Shown piece by piece: positions 1 through 10,740 of a DNA stretch of 64,000 nucleotides. How positions within the stretch are numbered: the stretch's first letter is position 1; each line of letters starts with the position of its first letter. Origin of the DNA: Petunia secreta. Taxonomy: Eukaryota; Streptophyta; Magnoliopsida; Solanales; Solanaceae. The notes under the pieces were generated by a model, which saw only the letters and a list, made by a program, of their open reading frames with translations, did not search any database and had not been told where the DNA came from. Position numbers and translations under genes: made by a program. The DNA lies in NCBI GenBank assembly GCA_029990175.1, contig JARKIP010000003.1, forward strand, positions 3,906,001-3,970,000, given 5' to 3'.

Positions 1-939
1 TCTTCCTTGCCTTAGCATGCAACTCGAGCAACACGGCTGCCCGATTTTCACCATCAACATTAATATGTATCTCTAGGCAAAGGAGTAAGATCAAGTAGAA
101 TCAAGAGGTTTACACATTCAAATGGAGTTATACTAGTCATACTATGCACAGTTCTATTGTAAGCAAACTCCATAATGGGCAACCTATCAGCCCACGTCCC
201 CACCTTATCTTTGGTCATAGCCCTAAGAAGAGCTCCCAGTTCGGTTAACAACCTCAGTCTGACCGTCAGTCTGTGGATGATGAGACATAGAAAATAACAA
301 TTTGGTACCAAGAGCACCTCACAAACACTTCCAAAAGTGACTCAAAAATTTCGAATCCCTATCAGTAACAATAGTACGAGGCACACCATGCAGCTTTAAC
401 ACATTAGCAATAAACAAGGAAGCAAAATATTGTGCATCATCACATTTTTTACAAGGAATGAAATGAGCCATCTTAGAGAACCTATCAAGAACTACATAGA
501 TACTATCATGACCACCCCTAGAACAAGACAGCCCCATCACAAAATCCATGGAGATGTCTACCCAAGGACTAGTAGGGACGGGTAAGGGAGTGTACAAACC
601 ATGATTACTAGACCTTACTTAGCTCGTTTGCAGTCTAAACAAGCACTACAAACACGCTCAACATTACGCTTCATCTTAGGCTAATGAAACTGCTCCCCAA
701 GTATACCCAAGGTTTTATCAACCCTAAAGTGACCCATCAAGCCCCCACAATGTGCCTCATGCACTAGCAACTCATGCCATGAAGACTCGGGTGTACAAAC
801 TCTCCCTTTCTTAAAAAGGTACCCATCATGCCATTGATACTTCTCTATTCGCTGTCCACTAGCTATAGCATCACACACACTCTTAAGCTTAGAGTCATGC
901 ATGTACATAGACTTAATACTCTTAAAACCCATCAGCCTA
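1..939 (-). pseudogene. pol: Integrase, broken and cut by window start
   Basis: The HHCC zinc-binding region is visible (HEAHCGGLMGHFRVDKT, then CSACLDCKRAK with stops around 690 and 605). The catalytic core has VDISMDFVMGL (first Asp, about 545), VTDRDSKFLSHFW (second Asp, about 350) and HPQTDGQTEVVNR (Glu, about 260). The pieces lie in three frames and the C-terminal domain is lost beyond base 1. Integrase would insert the cDNA into the genome, and this copy cannot be translated through. Confidence 0.88.
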
Positions 940-1339
940 GATGCTAAAGTGGTAGCCAAAGCAAACATCCTAGAAAGTACATCAGCCACTACGTTCTCCT
1001 TTCCCTTTTTGTAATGAATTACATAAGGGAAACTCTCAATGAACTCAACCCATTTGGCATGCCTTTTATTCAACTTCTCTTGACCCCTAAGATACTTGAG
1101 CGACTCATGATCACTCCTAATGACAAACTCCCTAGGCCATAGATAATGCTGCCAATAGGCTAAAGCTCTTACGGGGACATACAATTCCTTGTCATACGTA
1201 GAATAATTCAAGGCACCCCCTTCTACTTCTCACTAAAATAAGCAATAGGCTTCCCATCTTTCATTAGGACGCAACCTATCCCAACGCCCGAGGCATCGCA
1301 CTCAATCTCAAATGCCTTGCTAAAGTCGGGCAATTGCAA
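940..1339 (-). pseudogene. pol: RNase H domain, broken
   Basis: The domain begins FEIECDASGVGIGCVLM (first catalytic Asp) near 1300. It continues after a break at about 1211-1223 with NYSTYDKELYVPVRALAYW (catalytic Glu), IRSDHESLKYLRGQ (second Asp) and VVADVLSRM. All four positions expected of a retroviral-type RNase H can be seen, but they lie in two separate frames. Confidence 0.85.
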
Positions 1340-2145
1340 CAATGAGGCATAACTAAGCCTATGCTTCAACCCTTGAAAAGTATTCTCTTGAGACTCTCCC
1401 CACACAAAGGGTTGATCTTTCTTTACTAACTCAGTGAGTGGTGCTGCTATGGTACTAAAATCCCGCACAAAACGTTTATAGAAACTAGCAAGACCATGGA
1501 AACTCCTAACTTGTGTCACACTAGTTGGAGCAGGCCAATCTCTAATAGTTTCAAACTTAGACTCATCCACCTCAACACCATTAGCACTAACTATAAAGCC
1601 AAGAAAGACAACTCTCTCTACACAAAAGGCACATTTTTTAAAATTAGCATAGAGCTTTTCAGCCCTCAACACATAAAGTACCTGCCTTAGGTGATCAACA
1701 TGGTCATCTACACTTTTGCTATAAATCAAAATATCATCAAAGTAAACGACCACAAACTTATTAATGAACGACCTAAGTACATGATTCATTAGTTTCACAA
1801 AGGTACTAGGTGCATTGGAGAGGCCAAAGGACATCACCAACCATTCATATAGACCAAACTTGGTGTTGAATTGAATGCAATCTTTCAATCATCACCCGGT
1901 TTCATACGGATTTGGTGGTAACCGGACCTAAGATCAATTTTAGAGAATACACTTGAGCTACTTAACTCATCTAACATGTCATCTAATCTAGGAATGGGAT
2001 GACGATACTTTACCGTTATTTTGTTGACTGCCCGACAATCAACACACATCCTCCAAGTGCCGTCTTTCTTAGGAACAAGGATCACGGGCACGACACATGG
2101 ACTTAGACTCTCACAGACCAGCCCCTTAGTTAGCAAATCGTCCAC
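1340..2145 (-). pseudogene. pol: Reverse transcriptase domain, frameshifted
   Basis: RT opens with LVPKKDGTWRMCVDCRAVNK and KIDLRSGYHQIRMKPGDD, both hallmark Ty3/gypsy RT blocks. The frame shifts at about 1885-1888 and continues with the palm motif VVVYFDDILIYSK, carrying the catalytic YxDD-type residues (FDD). The thumb and connection follow (VRSFHGLASFYKRFVRDF). The enzyme would copy element RNA into cDNA inside the particle. Catalytic aspartates remain, but the frameshift between the finger and palm parts prevents a single product. Confidence 0.9.
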
Positions 2146-2151
2146 TTGATG

Positions 2152-2959
2152 CTACAGCTCCTTGGTATCGTCTGGGTTGCTCCTAGAGGCTGGTTTGTTA
2201 GGTATTTGTGAGTCCGGTATGAAATCTATTTGATGCTCAATTCCCCTCAAAGGAGGCAGCCCACTCGGCATCTCCTCGGGAAACATATTCTCATATTTCT
2301 GCAAAACATCATTAACAACATTAGGCAAAGGATGAACATTAGTAGTAACATCATCATTAGAGCTCAAATAAACATCCTTATGTACAAAGCAAATTAACAA
2401 TTTAGAATCATCATTACTTCGTAAATACTCACCTGGCAGCAACATGGCATAAAGACTACTAGGCAGGGATAGTGTAGTAGCATTAGTTTCAGCCTCTAGC
2501 TTAATCTTCGTAAGAGACTTTCCTTTAGCCGCTTCTTTCAGCTCTCGCATGCGCCTATAATCATCACTGACTTGTTTGGGTGTTAAGGGCTTGAGTGTAT
2601 AACTCTTTCTCTCTAACTTGACTGTGTAGGTGTTGGCCTTACATCATGAGTGACACCCCTATCAAATTGCCAAGGCCTGTCTAACAACCAATGGCAAGCC
2701 TGCATCAGCACTACATCACACATGAACTCATCTTGATAAGCTCCCACCTTAAACTTAATAAGTTCTTGCTTCACCACCTTCAACTCACCACATTAACTCA
2801 ACCACTGCAGCTTATAGAGATGGGGATGCTTAATTGCGGGCAGCTTAAGTTGAGTCACCAAGGTCTGACTCACTACATTAGTGCAACTACCAAAATCAAT
2901 TATCATAGAGCACACCTTTCCCCTCACCCTACATCTAGCATGAAACAAGTTCTCACGCT
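2152..2959 (-). pseudogene. Aspartic protease and linker, broken
   Basis: Just after gag the minus strand encodes a retropepsin-like segment with IIDFGSCTNVVS. The expected active-site triad is Asp-Ser/Thr-Gly, and here the middle residue is Phe. The frame then breaks near 2793. Remnants typical of the stretch between protease and RT continue (CHWLLDRPWQFDRG in another frame), followed by a segment from 2550 to 2152 ending just before RT. The altered catalytic triad and at least two frameshifts imply an inactive protease. Confidence 0.75.
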
Positions 2960-4464
2960 GCATATCTCCCTCTTCTTCCACACTCATGGCGCTCAAATTC
3001 CTACGCACTACTAAAAATATGTTCACACTCTCATCTTCCACTACATCTTCCTCACACTCAACCAAATCAGCCCCATCATCTCCCTCAATCTCCTCATCAC
3101 TCTCCGCCTCACAAACAGTACCATCATCAAGAATAAGCATGGTTTTTCGCGTAGGACAATCCTTTGCAAAATGCCCATAGCCCTGACATTTATGACATTT
3201 AAAAGAGGAAGCACTACGAGTATTAAGCTGAGTTTTAGAAGTACTTCCAGACCCCTTAGGATCACTTTTTGGTGTCACTTTGCTGGCTAGTTTCTGCATA
3301 TCACGGCCCACACTTGCTCTCCCGGTACTTGGTGTTCTCCACTCCTTATTTCGGCTCATAGGAGTAGAAGTAGAACTACCTCTATAGCAGGCTGCCTTCT
3401 CCTCTTTAATCATCTTCTCAGCTGCAACGACAGCTAGCAATGCATCATAAAGAGTCAACAAAGTGTGTAGCCTCAACTGATTAGATATGACACGATTCAG
3501 CCCATTCTTGAACCGTATGATAGCCTCGTCCTCTTCTTCTTCTTCCATGTCAAGTGATAGCCGAATCTTCTCAAATTCATCATTATATTCTTCAACAGAT
3601 TTCAGCCCTTTTTTCAAGTCATATAATCTCCGAAGTTGCTATTGTTTGTGCTTTGGATTGACATACTTCCGTGGTCATTACTTGTTTCAATTCTATCCAA
3701 GTTATCCGCGCAGGCTGATTGTGTCTTGTTCTAGATCGTTTTTCGGCCTCTTACCAAGTAGAAGCATAGGACTCAAAGACTGCAATGGCATAGGTAGCTT
3801 TCTTCTCCTCAGTCATGTCATTAATATCAAGAATTCTCTCAACTTGACGCCTCCACTCTAAGAACTTGTCAGGATCACTAGTTCACTTGAATGCGGGAAT
3901 GGTAACCTTGACACTATATAGACCACTCTCACGAGCACCACGGCCTGGTTCGGGATACCCTTCATAATAGTCAGCATACTCATCAAAGTCCGGGCTCCAA
4001 ATTTTTTCCACCTAAGCCCCTCAAGCCCCCTCTAGAACCTCGACCAAAGCCACGGCGTCTCACATTACCACGGCCCCCATATGCTTGTCTTACCCTTGGT
4101 TCTTGCTGCCTAAATCATCATCGTCATATTCCCCTAACTCAGGTTGATCATCCTCATGGGCTGCTCTTACTTCCCCCGCGGGTACTATGTTTCTCCGGGC
4201 TGGCATCAATGATGGTATATTGCCCTGGGGAATGCTCAAGGTTCTCAAATTACGAGCATCTCTTTCTCTCAACTCTTGTCGATGAGCTATTTCAGTAAAT
4301 TGTTCAGGCTTCACAGTCGAACCATCACTTGTTCCTTCCCCGGCATTCTTCTGAGTACTAGCTGAATTTTTAATATTCTCAATTCATGTGTCCATTGCCC
4401 TTATTTCAGCCAAGAGATCGGCTAAAGTAATCTCGGGCACAACCTTGTCTCCTTCAGTAGCCAT
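2960..4464 (-). pseudogene. gag: gag (capsid/nucleocapsid), broken
   Basis: The chosen start is the ATG at 4464 (MATEGDKV), which directly follows the acceptor-like GTGCAG. The frame stops after about 26 codons and resumes in the same frame toward a segment ending near 4090. After further breaks, a long piece from 3617 carries the retrotransposon gag core with an EEYNDEFEKIRLSL motif. A CCHC zinc knuckle follows (CHKCQGYGHFAKDC, CX2CX4HX4C, near 3150-3200). An acidic tract (about 3050-3110) follows the knuckle and leads into protease. The family role is to form the virus-like particle and bind the genomic RNA. Stops and frameshifts around 4386, 4090-4000 and 3900-3620 make it non-functional. 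Confidence 0.85.
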
Positions 4465-5686
4465 ATACCTGCACAAAAAACAAAAACTAGAGAACGTGTT
4501 AAGGTTAGTAAAATACATCACCCGCTCCCTCACTTTGAATGAAACTCGGGTTCACTCAAAATTTGAGGTAGTATCTCACAAACTTGTCCAAAATGACTTC
4601 TTCGAATTGATCAAGTTTTTCAACGACCTTTCAAGTTCAAAAATTCACTAGTTCTCTTCGGGGTGAGTGAATTTATGAGACTCTATAGGCAGAGAGCTTT
4701 TAAAGTGAGCACGGGAAGTCAAAGAATTAACTACAAAAGTTGAAAATTCTGAGTTTTAGCAGGAAGTTCTACAAGCTCAAAGGTTAGTAATTAACTTAAG
4801 TAGAAGAATTACCTAAGAATTACAAATTAGAAGTGATGTTCACAAAGAAATAAGGAAATCCTATGAAAAATCTGATCTTCTACCCTTAAATAGGTGCACA
4901 AGACAAGCCCTTTTTGAGTAGGCTAAGTTTTCCCTATTTTCCCTTGCTTTCCAACTCAAATTTGGAGAACTTTTACCTCTTTTCCCAACTACTTTTCACA
5001 CGTTTTCTTGCCGATTTTCCATCCAAAAAACGTGTAAAAAACCCTCCTAAAACCTAAGGAAAAACTAATTCCCTTACTTGGAAAGTGGGTAAACTTCTCC
5101 CCTTTGAATTGGGATTTGTTTCCCTCTTGAATTAGGCTTAGGTTTTCCTCCTTCTTTCCTCTATATGCAGCTGATTTCAAGCCTCCTTAACACCACAATT
5201 TTTAGCAAAGAACAAGATCAAAACATGTAGAAAGGCTAAGGATACAAGATCAAAAACTAAGTCTTTCAACCAAACTCAAGAACAACAAGTTGTTATTCAA
5301 GAATTCTTATGTTTTTAGCCAAGAACACATTTTTAAGCTCAAGAATGGTTCAAGAGGCGCTGCACTATTACTCAGACAAGTTTTCAAGTATTCTCCTTCA
5401 AGAAAAATCAAGAATCAAAGCAAGAACAGATGAAAATCAAGAAACACACCAAGAATCTTCAAGAAACTCATCAAGAATCGTTTCAAACTTCAAGATTCAA
5501 ACAAATCCCTTCTTTAGTAAAGTTTTCTTGTAACCTAGGTGTCCCAAACACAATACACGGCTGATCTTTTTGTTTTTTCCACGTTTTTCCTTTTTTTTAA
5601 AATCAAAAACAAAAATTTAAAGAAACTAACTAAGAATAATTCTAGGCACGAAGAACAGGAGTTGGGGATGTAGAAACAAACCCTTT
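4465..5686 (-). other. Long leader between PBS and gag, with possible intron
   Basis: This stretch of about 1.2 kb has no convincing coding sequence. It is rich in CAAGAA-type words (about 5200-5500). Just upstream of the gag ATG at 4464 the minus strand has a pyrimidine-rich tract ending in GTGCAG. Inside the LTR at 5801/5800 it has AAG followed by GTAAGTAT. Together these look like the acceptor and donor of an intron covering about 5800-4469 that would remove the PBS and leader from a spliced mRNA. Confidence 0.45.
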
Positions 5687-5702
5687 CCAAGCTCTGATAC
5701 CA
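5687..5702 (-). other. Primer binding site, initiator tRNA-Met type
   Basis: The minus strand reads TGGTATCAGAGCTTGG, the standard plant PBS complementary to the 3' end of initiator tRNA-Met. It lies five bases inside the LTR end and fixes the direction of the element. Confidence 0.9.
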
Positions 5703-5707
5703 ACTAA

Positions 5708-6319
5708 TGCAAGAATAACAACGAAAAACGAAATTAAAGGATAAAAAGCAAGACACTCAATGATCTACCAAGAATTACAGGTAGGAACTAGTATACTTAC
5801 CTTCTTGATGAAGCAAAGGAGGACCTATACTAAGCAACAACCCTCAAGACAACTAGTAATTGAAAGTTGAATTATCAAGAAGAAGGAAGTGTTCAATTCG
5901 ATTTCACACATAAAGAACAAGAATTCCCACATGAACTAGGTTTTTAGCAAAGCTGCGTTTTGTTTAATAATGAAGTAAGGTGCTGAAAATAAACTAAGTG
6001 TTAGAATTATATAGGTGAGCCTCACACGCCTAAAAGGTAAAGAAATAGCCCCCAAGTGGGCTAAATCTCAATAACCACACAGGGTTAAATAAGCACCATA
6101 AAATAAATAAGTCTAGCTATTCAAAAGCATGAAAAAGTACTAAAAGATATAGCGCATTAAGGCCAATAAACGAGCCCTCCACGCGGTTGAATTGTCTAGA
6201 AAATGTAGGCCGCGTGCCACACGAGTACTACGCGCCAAGCATTATTCTAGAACGCCCCTTCTCCAATGCTAACCAATGAATCCAAAGGCTCTTTTAACAT
6301 ACGCCTCCCTTCCTCAACA
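5708..6319 (-). repeat. 5' LTR of the minus-strand gypsy element
   Basis: On the minus strand this starts TGTTGAGGAAGG at 6319 and ends TTGCA at 5708, five bases before the primer binding site. It contains a TATA box (6005-6013). The right edge at 5708 is well placed by the PBS. The left edge at 6319 rests only on a TG start and could be off, because no second LTR is in the window for comparison. Confidence 0.65.
6005..6013 (-). promoter_or_regulatory. TATA box of the gypsy 5' LTR
   Basis: The minus strand reads TATATAATT within an AT-rich stretch about 300 bases before the LTR end, followed by a transcribed-looking R/U5 segment. This position is usual for an LTR promoter. Confidence 0.5.
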
Positions 6320-7591
6320 CTTGCACAATCATGGCTCTTCATCACCATCAAGTGAGCATCATGAAGCTCCTTAGCTTGGCTCCTCGTGAATGGTCTTGAA
6401 GGCACGAACGCAGCTTGATCAGGCTGGACTGCATCAAAAGCTACGTCACTCGTTCACAATCCCCATCGCTGCATTATCGCCATCAATCATCACAGCCTTT
6501 AAGTTTTATTTCCATGAAATATCATCACAGCACCAAAATGACCATCATACAACCTCCATAATCAGCCAACAAAGGAGAAAAATTAAAAATCATCATAGCA
6601 GCCCGCACCTCGATTTTGAATCAAACAGCAGGCTAATCACAGCCCCACTACGCTACTATCATAACTGCACTATCTCAAAACAGCCACACCCCTACAATCA
6701 TCACTCAATGACCCTGTTCACAATAAAATCAAAGCCCACGACTTAAGAATAATGGAAAAAAGAAAATAAGGCATCAAAGAGGAACGGGAATTTTTATAGA
6801 AAACTAACCTTAGAAGCGTGTAAAGAAGAGCAAGACAAACCCGTTGATGTATGGTTTGACCGGAAAAAGTCGTCGGTTGCTGAATTAATATTTGACAAAA
6901 ATTTTAAGGCTCGATCTATGCAATACAGTGAGGTTTTTGGGAAAAAATGATGGTGGAAATGAAAAGAGAGAGTCGAGAGCTTTCCGCTAATGTATTGTTT
7001 GTAATTTTTGGACCACCGAAGGAGGTGTGCGGTGGCGGCCACCGGCGACGTGGCACTGGAAAGGACAGTTTTTGGTGACCTGAAAATTTTGGCCAGCATT
7101 TCTACTAGCCTTGAGGCTTAAGGGGGTGTGAGGTGAGAATGAGGAGAAAACTGAGTTTATATGGTGAAATGAGGGATTGTTGTAAGCCATTGGATTAAAA
7201 CTAATCTAAAGGCTGAGATCCTTTCTTGATTGGGTGGGCCAAATGGAGTAGGCTGAATTCAATAGCCCAATTCAATCAATACTACTGATAGCTCAATTCA
7301 ATCAACACTACCAATTTTAATGGTCCATTGAAACTATACAACTATTAATTGAACTATATGATTAACAAGAAAAATATACAAGTAACATTTTAACGACCAC
7401 AAAAAGTTCAACAAAACACAATTCGCAAACACAACATTTTTGGTAATTTTAGACATTTTTTCTTAATTAATTAATTAAAAATTATCTAAACTAAATGGAA
7501 AAATATGGGAAAATCAACACAAAATTTTAGAAAATTAGTAAGGCTATATTGAGCTGCTTTAAAATTTTTGTTCAAAAATTAGGTTATTACA
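6320..7591 (-). repeat. LTR-like sequence of an unidentified element
   Basis: No coding sequence is convincing here. On the minus strand the right edge reads TGTAATAACC at 7591, a start often seen in plant gypsy LTRs, and it abuts an unrelated copia fragment exactly there. A TATA-like CCATATAAAC (TTTATA on plus at 7156-7161) is followed by a leader-like stretch and a donor-like AAGGTTAGT near 6810. This fits U3-R-U5 of a minus-strand LTR. I cannot place its other end and see no PBS or duplicate. Confidence 0.35.
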
Positions 7592-8321
7592 ATATGTTCA
7601 TAGTGGAGCAGTATGGCCAGATTTTAAAGATGTCGGGAAAGTAGAAAAAAGATGATTCAGCAGGCAATATGGTAGGATATATTACTTCATGTATGACTCA
7701 AAATCGTTGTAATGGTTCTTGGATAATAGATACAGGGGAAACAAACCATATGGCCTCAAATTGTCACATGTTAACACTAGTCAGTAAGGTGAATGATTGC
7801 ATCAACGATAAAGTGCACCTACCTAATGGTAAGACTGTTCCAGTTACACAAAGAGGACTGTATCTTGTTTCAGCAGGGGAGCGTATAAGTAATGTATTAT
7901 GTGTGCCAGAATTCAAATACAATATATTATCAGTATCCAAGTTGACGCAGGAACTGAATTGTTTAGTGGTCTCTTTTTTCAAAATTCTATATTTTTCAGG
8001 ACTTGTGCATTGGGAGGGTGAAGGAGATTGGTGAAGAAAGAAATGGTCTATATCTCCTACTTCCGAAGGGTTCTGACATCAAGAAATAGCCCCAAATAAA
8101 GTCCTGTCTGACACAAAGGCAGAAGTCAGCAGATGTTCATACTTGGCACAGAAGGCTAGGGCATGCACCAACTGGAGTAATGAAGAAAATAATATAGTTG
8201 TAGAGTGATATTACTAAGAATAAATATTTTTTCTTTAATAATTGCACAGTGTGCCCCCTTGCTAGGTAGACTAGGAAGCCTTTTGACCGTAGTAGAAATA
8301 AGGCTAAAGATGTATTTGATT

Positions 8322-8360
<39 letters not shown>

Positions 8361-8712
8361 TATCTAGGGTCCTTTCAAAGTGCAAACTTACAATAGAAAT
8401 AGATATTTTCTAACTCTTGTTCATGATTGTTCTAAAATGATCTGGCTGTATTTGATGAAATTGAAGAGTGATGTCATTGTTCTTCTGAAAGCATTTATGA
8501 AAATAGTTTCTACACCGATTGGGAAATTAGTTAAAATTCTCAGAACTGATAATGGAGCTGAATTTTCAGTTCTAAATGTAGTTCTTTTCTCACAGAGAAT
8601 GACATTGTGCACCAGAGTAGTTGCCCTCATACTCCGCATCAGAATGGAGTAGTAGAGATGAGGCATAGACATATTTTGAAAATGGCTAGAGCACTAAGGT
8701 TTCAGGGTCATA
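7592..8712 (+). pseudogene. pol: Ty1/copia pol fragment (protease, GAG-pre-integrase, integrase)
   Basis: In order the fragment shows a copia protease motif GSWIIDTGETNHMAS (family triad DTG kept) and the NILSVSKLTQEL block. Next come the GAG-pre-integrase region (WHRRLGHAPTGVM), a Cys motif with CPLARQTRKPF, and integrase pieces YFLTLVHDCSKMIW, LRTDNGAEF and a frameshifted HTPHQNGVVERRH. It has several frameshifts and a TA microsatellite expanded inside integrase (8324-8358). Both ends are abrupt: a candidate LTR edge at 7591/7592 on the left and a gypsy-derivative LTR end at 8713 on the right. Reverse transcriptase is missing. It is a dead fragment on the strand opposite to the copia at 30457-52040 and differs from it in sequence. 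Confidence 0.85.
8324..8358. repeat. (TA)n microsatellite
   Basis: An uninterrupted run of about 35 bases of alternating A and T sits inside the copia integrase remnant and breaks its reading frame. Confidence 0.95.
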
Positions 8713-9601
8713 TGGCACGACCCAATTTTTTGGCTCGACCGTGAAGGCACCCGATATCCTCCCATAGACTCATCGGGCGAACCCTTTTGAATTGAATTCA
8801 CAAAAATACACATAAATCAAGTTATAGATAAGAAATATGGCCTAAAGAGACACGAACATAATTATACATAAGTTGTACAGAAGAAGTTATAGCTTATTAC
8901 CCACTGTGCTAGGGTTAGGGCTACCCAGACAGACATCTAAGAATACAAATGAAGTATAAACATCTCCTAAAGGGAGCAAAGTACAACAGAAATAATAAAC
9001 ATAAAATTGGTGGCCATCCTGAACAATAGTTGGCTCACCCTGACAGCTGAAGTCGTCTTCGCTCCTCAACTACATGGCGAACTCAATTCTAGAGCGAACC
9101 TACTGAAACAAAATAAATAGACAAGAAACAAAAATAAGGTGAGTCGAAAGTACTCAGTAAGTGGAGGCTGGCTAGCCACCTCGAAGAAGTAGATATTCTA
9201 GCCAGGGAGAAGAAAAATAGATAAACCAAATTCACCTTGTTTCAACTATAAAAAAGCAAAGCCAGATAATAGCTGGAAACACGTAAGAAACCATAAACTC
9301 ATAAACAACCAGGGATACGAGCCAGAAACATATATATTAACAACCAAAAATACATGATACATACACAAAACATCGCACTAAATCACACAATACACAACAG
9401 CCGGTGCAATGAGATGAAATGAATGCAGTATGATGCAATTGGATCACATGTGTCCATAATCACGTCCCAGAGCTGAATACTCCTGAATTCGAGAGGAATA
9501 CAATCTAATAACCAACTGGAGCGGAATATTCCTACTCTTGGGGCGGAATACTCCTGCACCCGATATATTATAAAGCTGAGGCGGAATACTCCTGCACTCA
9601 G
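8713..9601 (-). repeat. Fragment of gypsy-derivative LTR (same family as 28340-30456)
   Basis: Reverse-complement similarity to the 3' half of the LTR ending at 30456 is visible at both edges and in the middle. It covers the terminal GGGTCGTG and GGGTTCGCC motifs, the conserved block around the gcatctgt-type exon-like stretch, and a GCAGGAGTATTCC-type repeat (here inverted, about 9475-9600). The fragment stops at 9601, where an Ogre-like LTR end abuts it. Confidence 0.75.
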
Positions 9602-10740
9602 TGTCATACCCGATTTTGGACTCAAATCGAGGCGAGTCGGGTTTCGGATTTGACTGGGTGAACTCGTTTGAATTAAGGTTTTGGAGTCGCCACCTAACAT
9701 ATTTTTTAACTAGGCGTATTAGGGGACCTATTTTGTTTCTAGCTAATTTTACAATTAACTCCGAAACTTAGTCTACGAACCGGAAATTCTAGGTAAGATG
9801 TTCAAGTTAACTCGAGAGGAAGGGGTTAGGCACCTCTCGAGCTCCACCAAATGTGGTTACCGGCCGGACTTATAATTTAGATTCTATAAAATAATTAACT
9901 AAGCAATATTAGTTAGAAATAATTATTAAAATCAAATAAAACGGCTCTTTCTACTAATTGTCTTCTTCCTTAAAGCACTTTAGTGAAGTAGACCCTAGCA
10001 AAAATCAATTAAATTAATTAGTATATCAAAATGCAATAATAATGATTAAATGAAAATAATATGATTTAAAAGACATTTTCGGGGGCGTTGTTTTTCAAGA
10101 TTGTCCGTCCAAATGTACCTTGCAAATGTGCAAATGAATTAGTAAGTCAATAAATACTAATAATAATGTTAATAAGTAATAATAAAAACAATGAAAGGAT
10201 TTAGTTCTCTTTTAAAATAGACCGCCGTCTCTTATCCAATTTGACCTCGCAAAAAATATAAGAAAATGAGTTAGTAAAAATAATAATAGTAATGATAACA
10301 ATAATAGTAATAATAATAATAATAATAATGAAAATGACAATAGTAATAATAATAGTTTTAAAATAAAGGGAAAAGGGATTTTGTAAAGTGTTGGCTCAGG
10401 TGTGTATGAATTGGTGGAGGTCAGGGACATCGATACGGCTGTGAACACGCCAGCCGGTCGTGTTGCCATGCCAAGTACCGGTCTCAACACTCCATCACCG
10501 GCTCGTTTGTAATCACGACTTATACACGTCATCATAGCCTTTTGTTTTAGGGATGCGAGAATGGGGTTGTTCAAGTGTAGTATCATGTTCGAACTAATCA
10601 AATAGGCCTCAAATAAATAATTTATTTTCCTTGGCCAATATTGATATAGCATCCGTCAATTCATTGTGAGTCCGACAATTCCATGTGTAGGCCTCAAACG
10701 AGTGATTGTTTTCATAGGCTTTATTCAAATCAATTATATG
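9602..10740 (-). repeat. Ogre-like LTR fragment
   Basis: On the minus strand this ends in GGTATGACA at 9602 and carries the blocks seen in the Ogre LTR at 32133-35391. They include AGGTGGCGACTCCAAAA near the end, the stretch around GGTGCCTAACCCCTTCC, an (ATT)n-rich segment (about 10260-10350) and the GCTTGGCATGGCAACACGAC block (about 10455-10480). The LTR start (TGTTGACACCC in the full copy) is not found, so the fragment is truncated near 10740. Confidence 0.7.

Larger units (their letters stand above)
1..6319 (-). mobile_element. Ty3/gypsy (chromovirus-like) retrotransposon, 3' part outside window
   Basis: Read on the minus strand the order is 5' LTR (6319-5708), tRNA-Met type primer binding site, a leader of about 1.2 kb, gag with a zinc knuckle, protease, reverse transcriptase, RNase H and integrase, which is the Ty3/gypsy order. 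Integrase runs off the window at base 1, so the chromodomain (if any) and the 3' LTR are not visible. The reading frame is broken by many stops and frameshifts, so the copy is dead as read. Wording of the RT and integrase resembles the CRM/Galadriel/Reina group of chromoviruses more than the Tekay element at 12816, but I cannot fix the clade without the C-terminus. Confidence 0.9.

Noticed and set aside
2691..3861. Several plus-strand open frames opposite the gypsy gag
   Set aside because: They are antisense shadows of the minus-strand gag/protease with no domain.
10212..10652. 146-codon minus-strand frame with Leu run
   Set aside because: The Leu run comes from an (ATT)n-type repeat in an Ogre-like LTR fragment.
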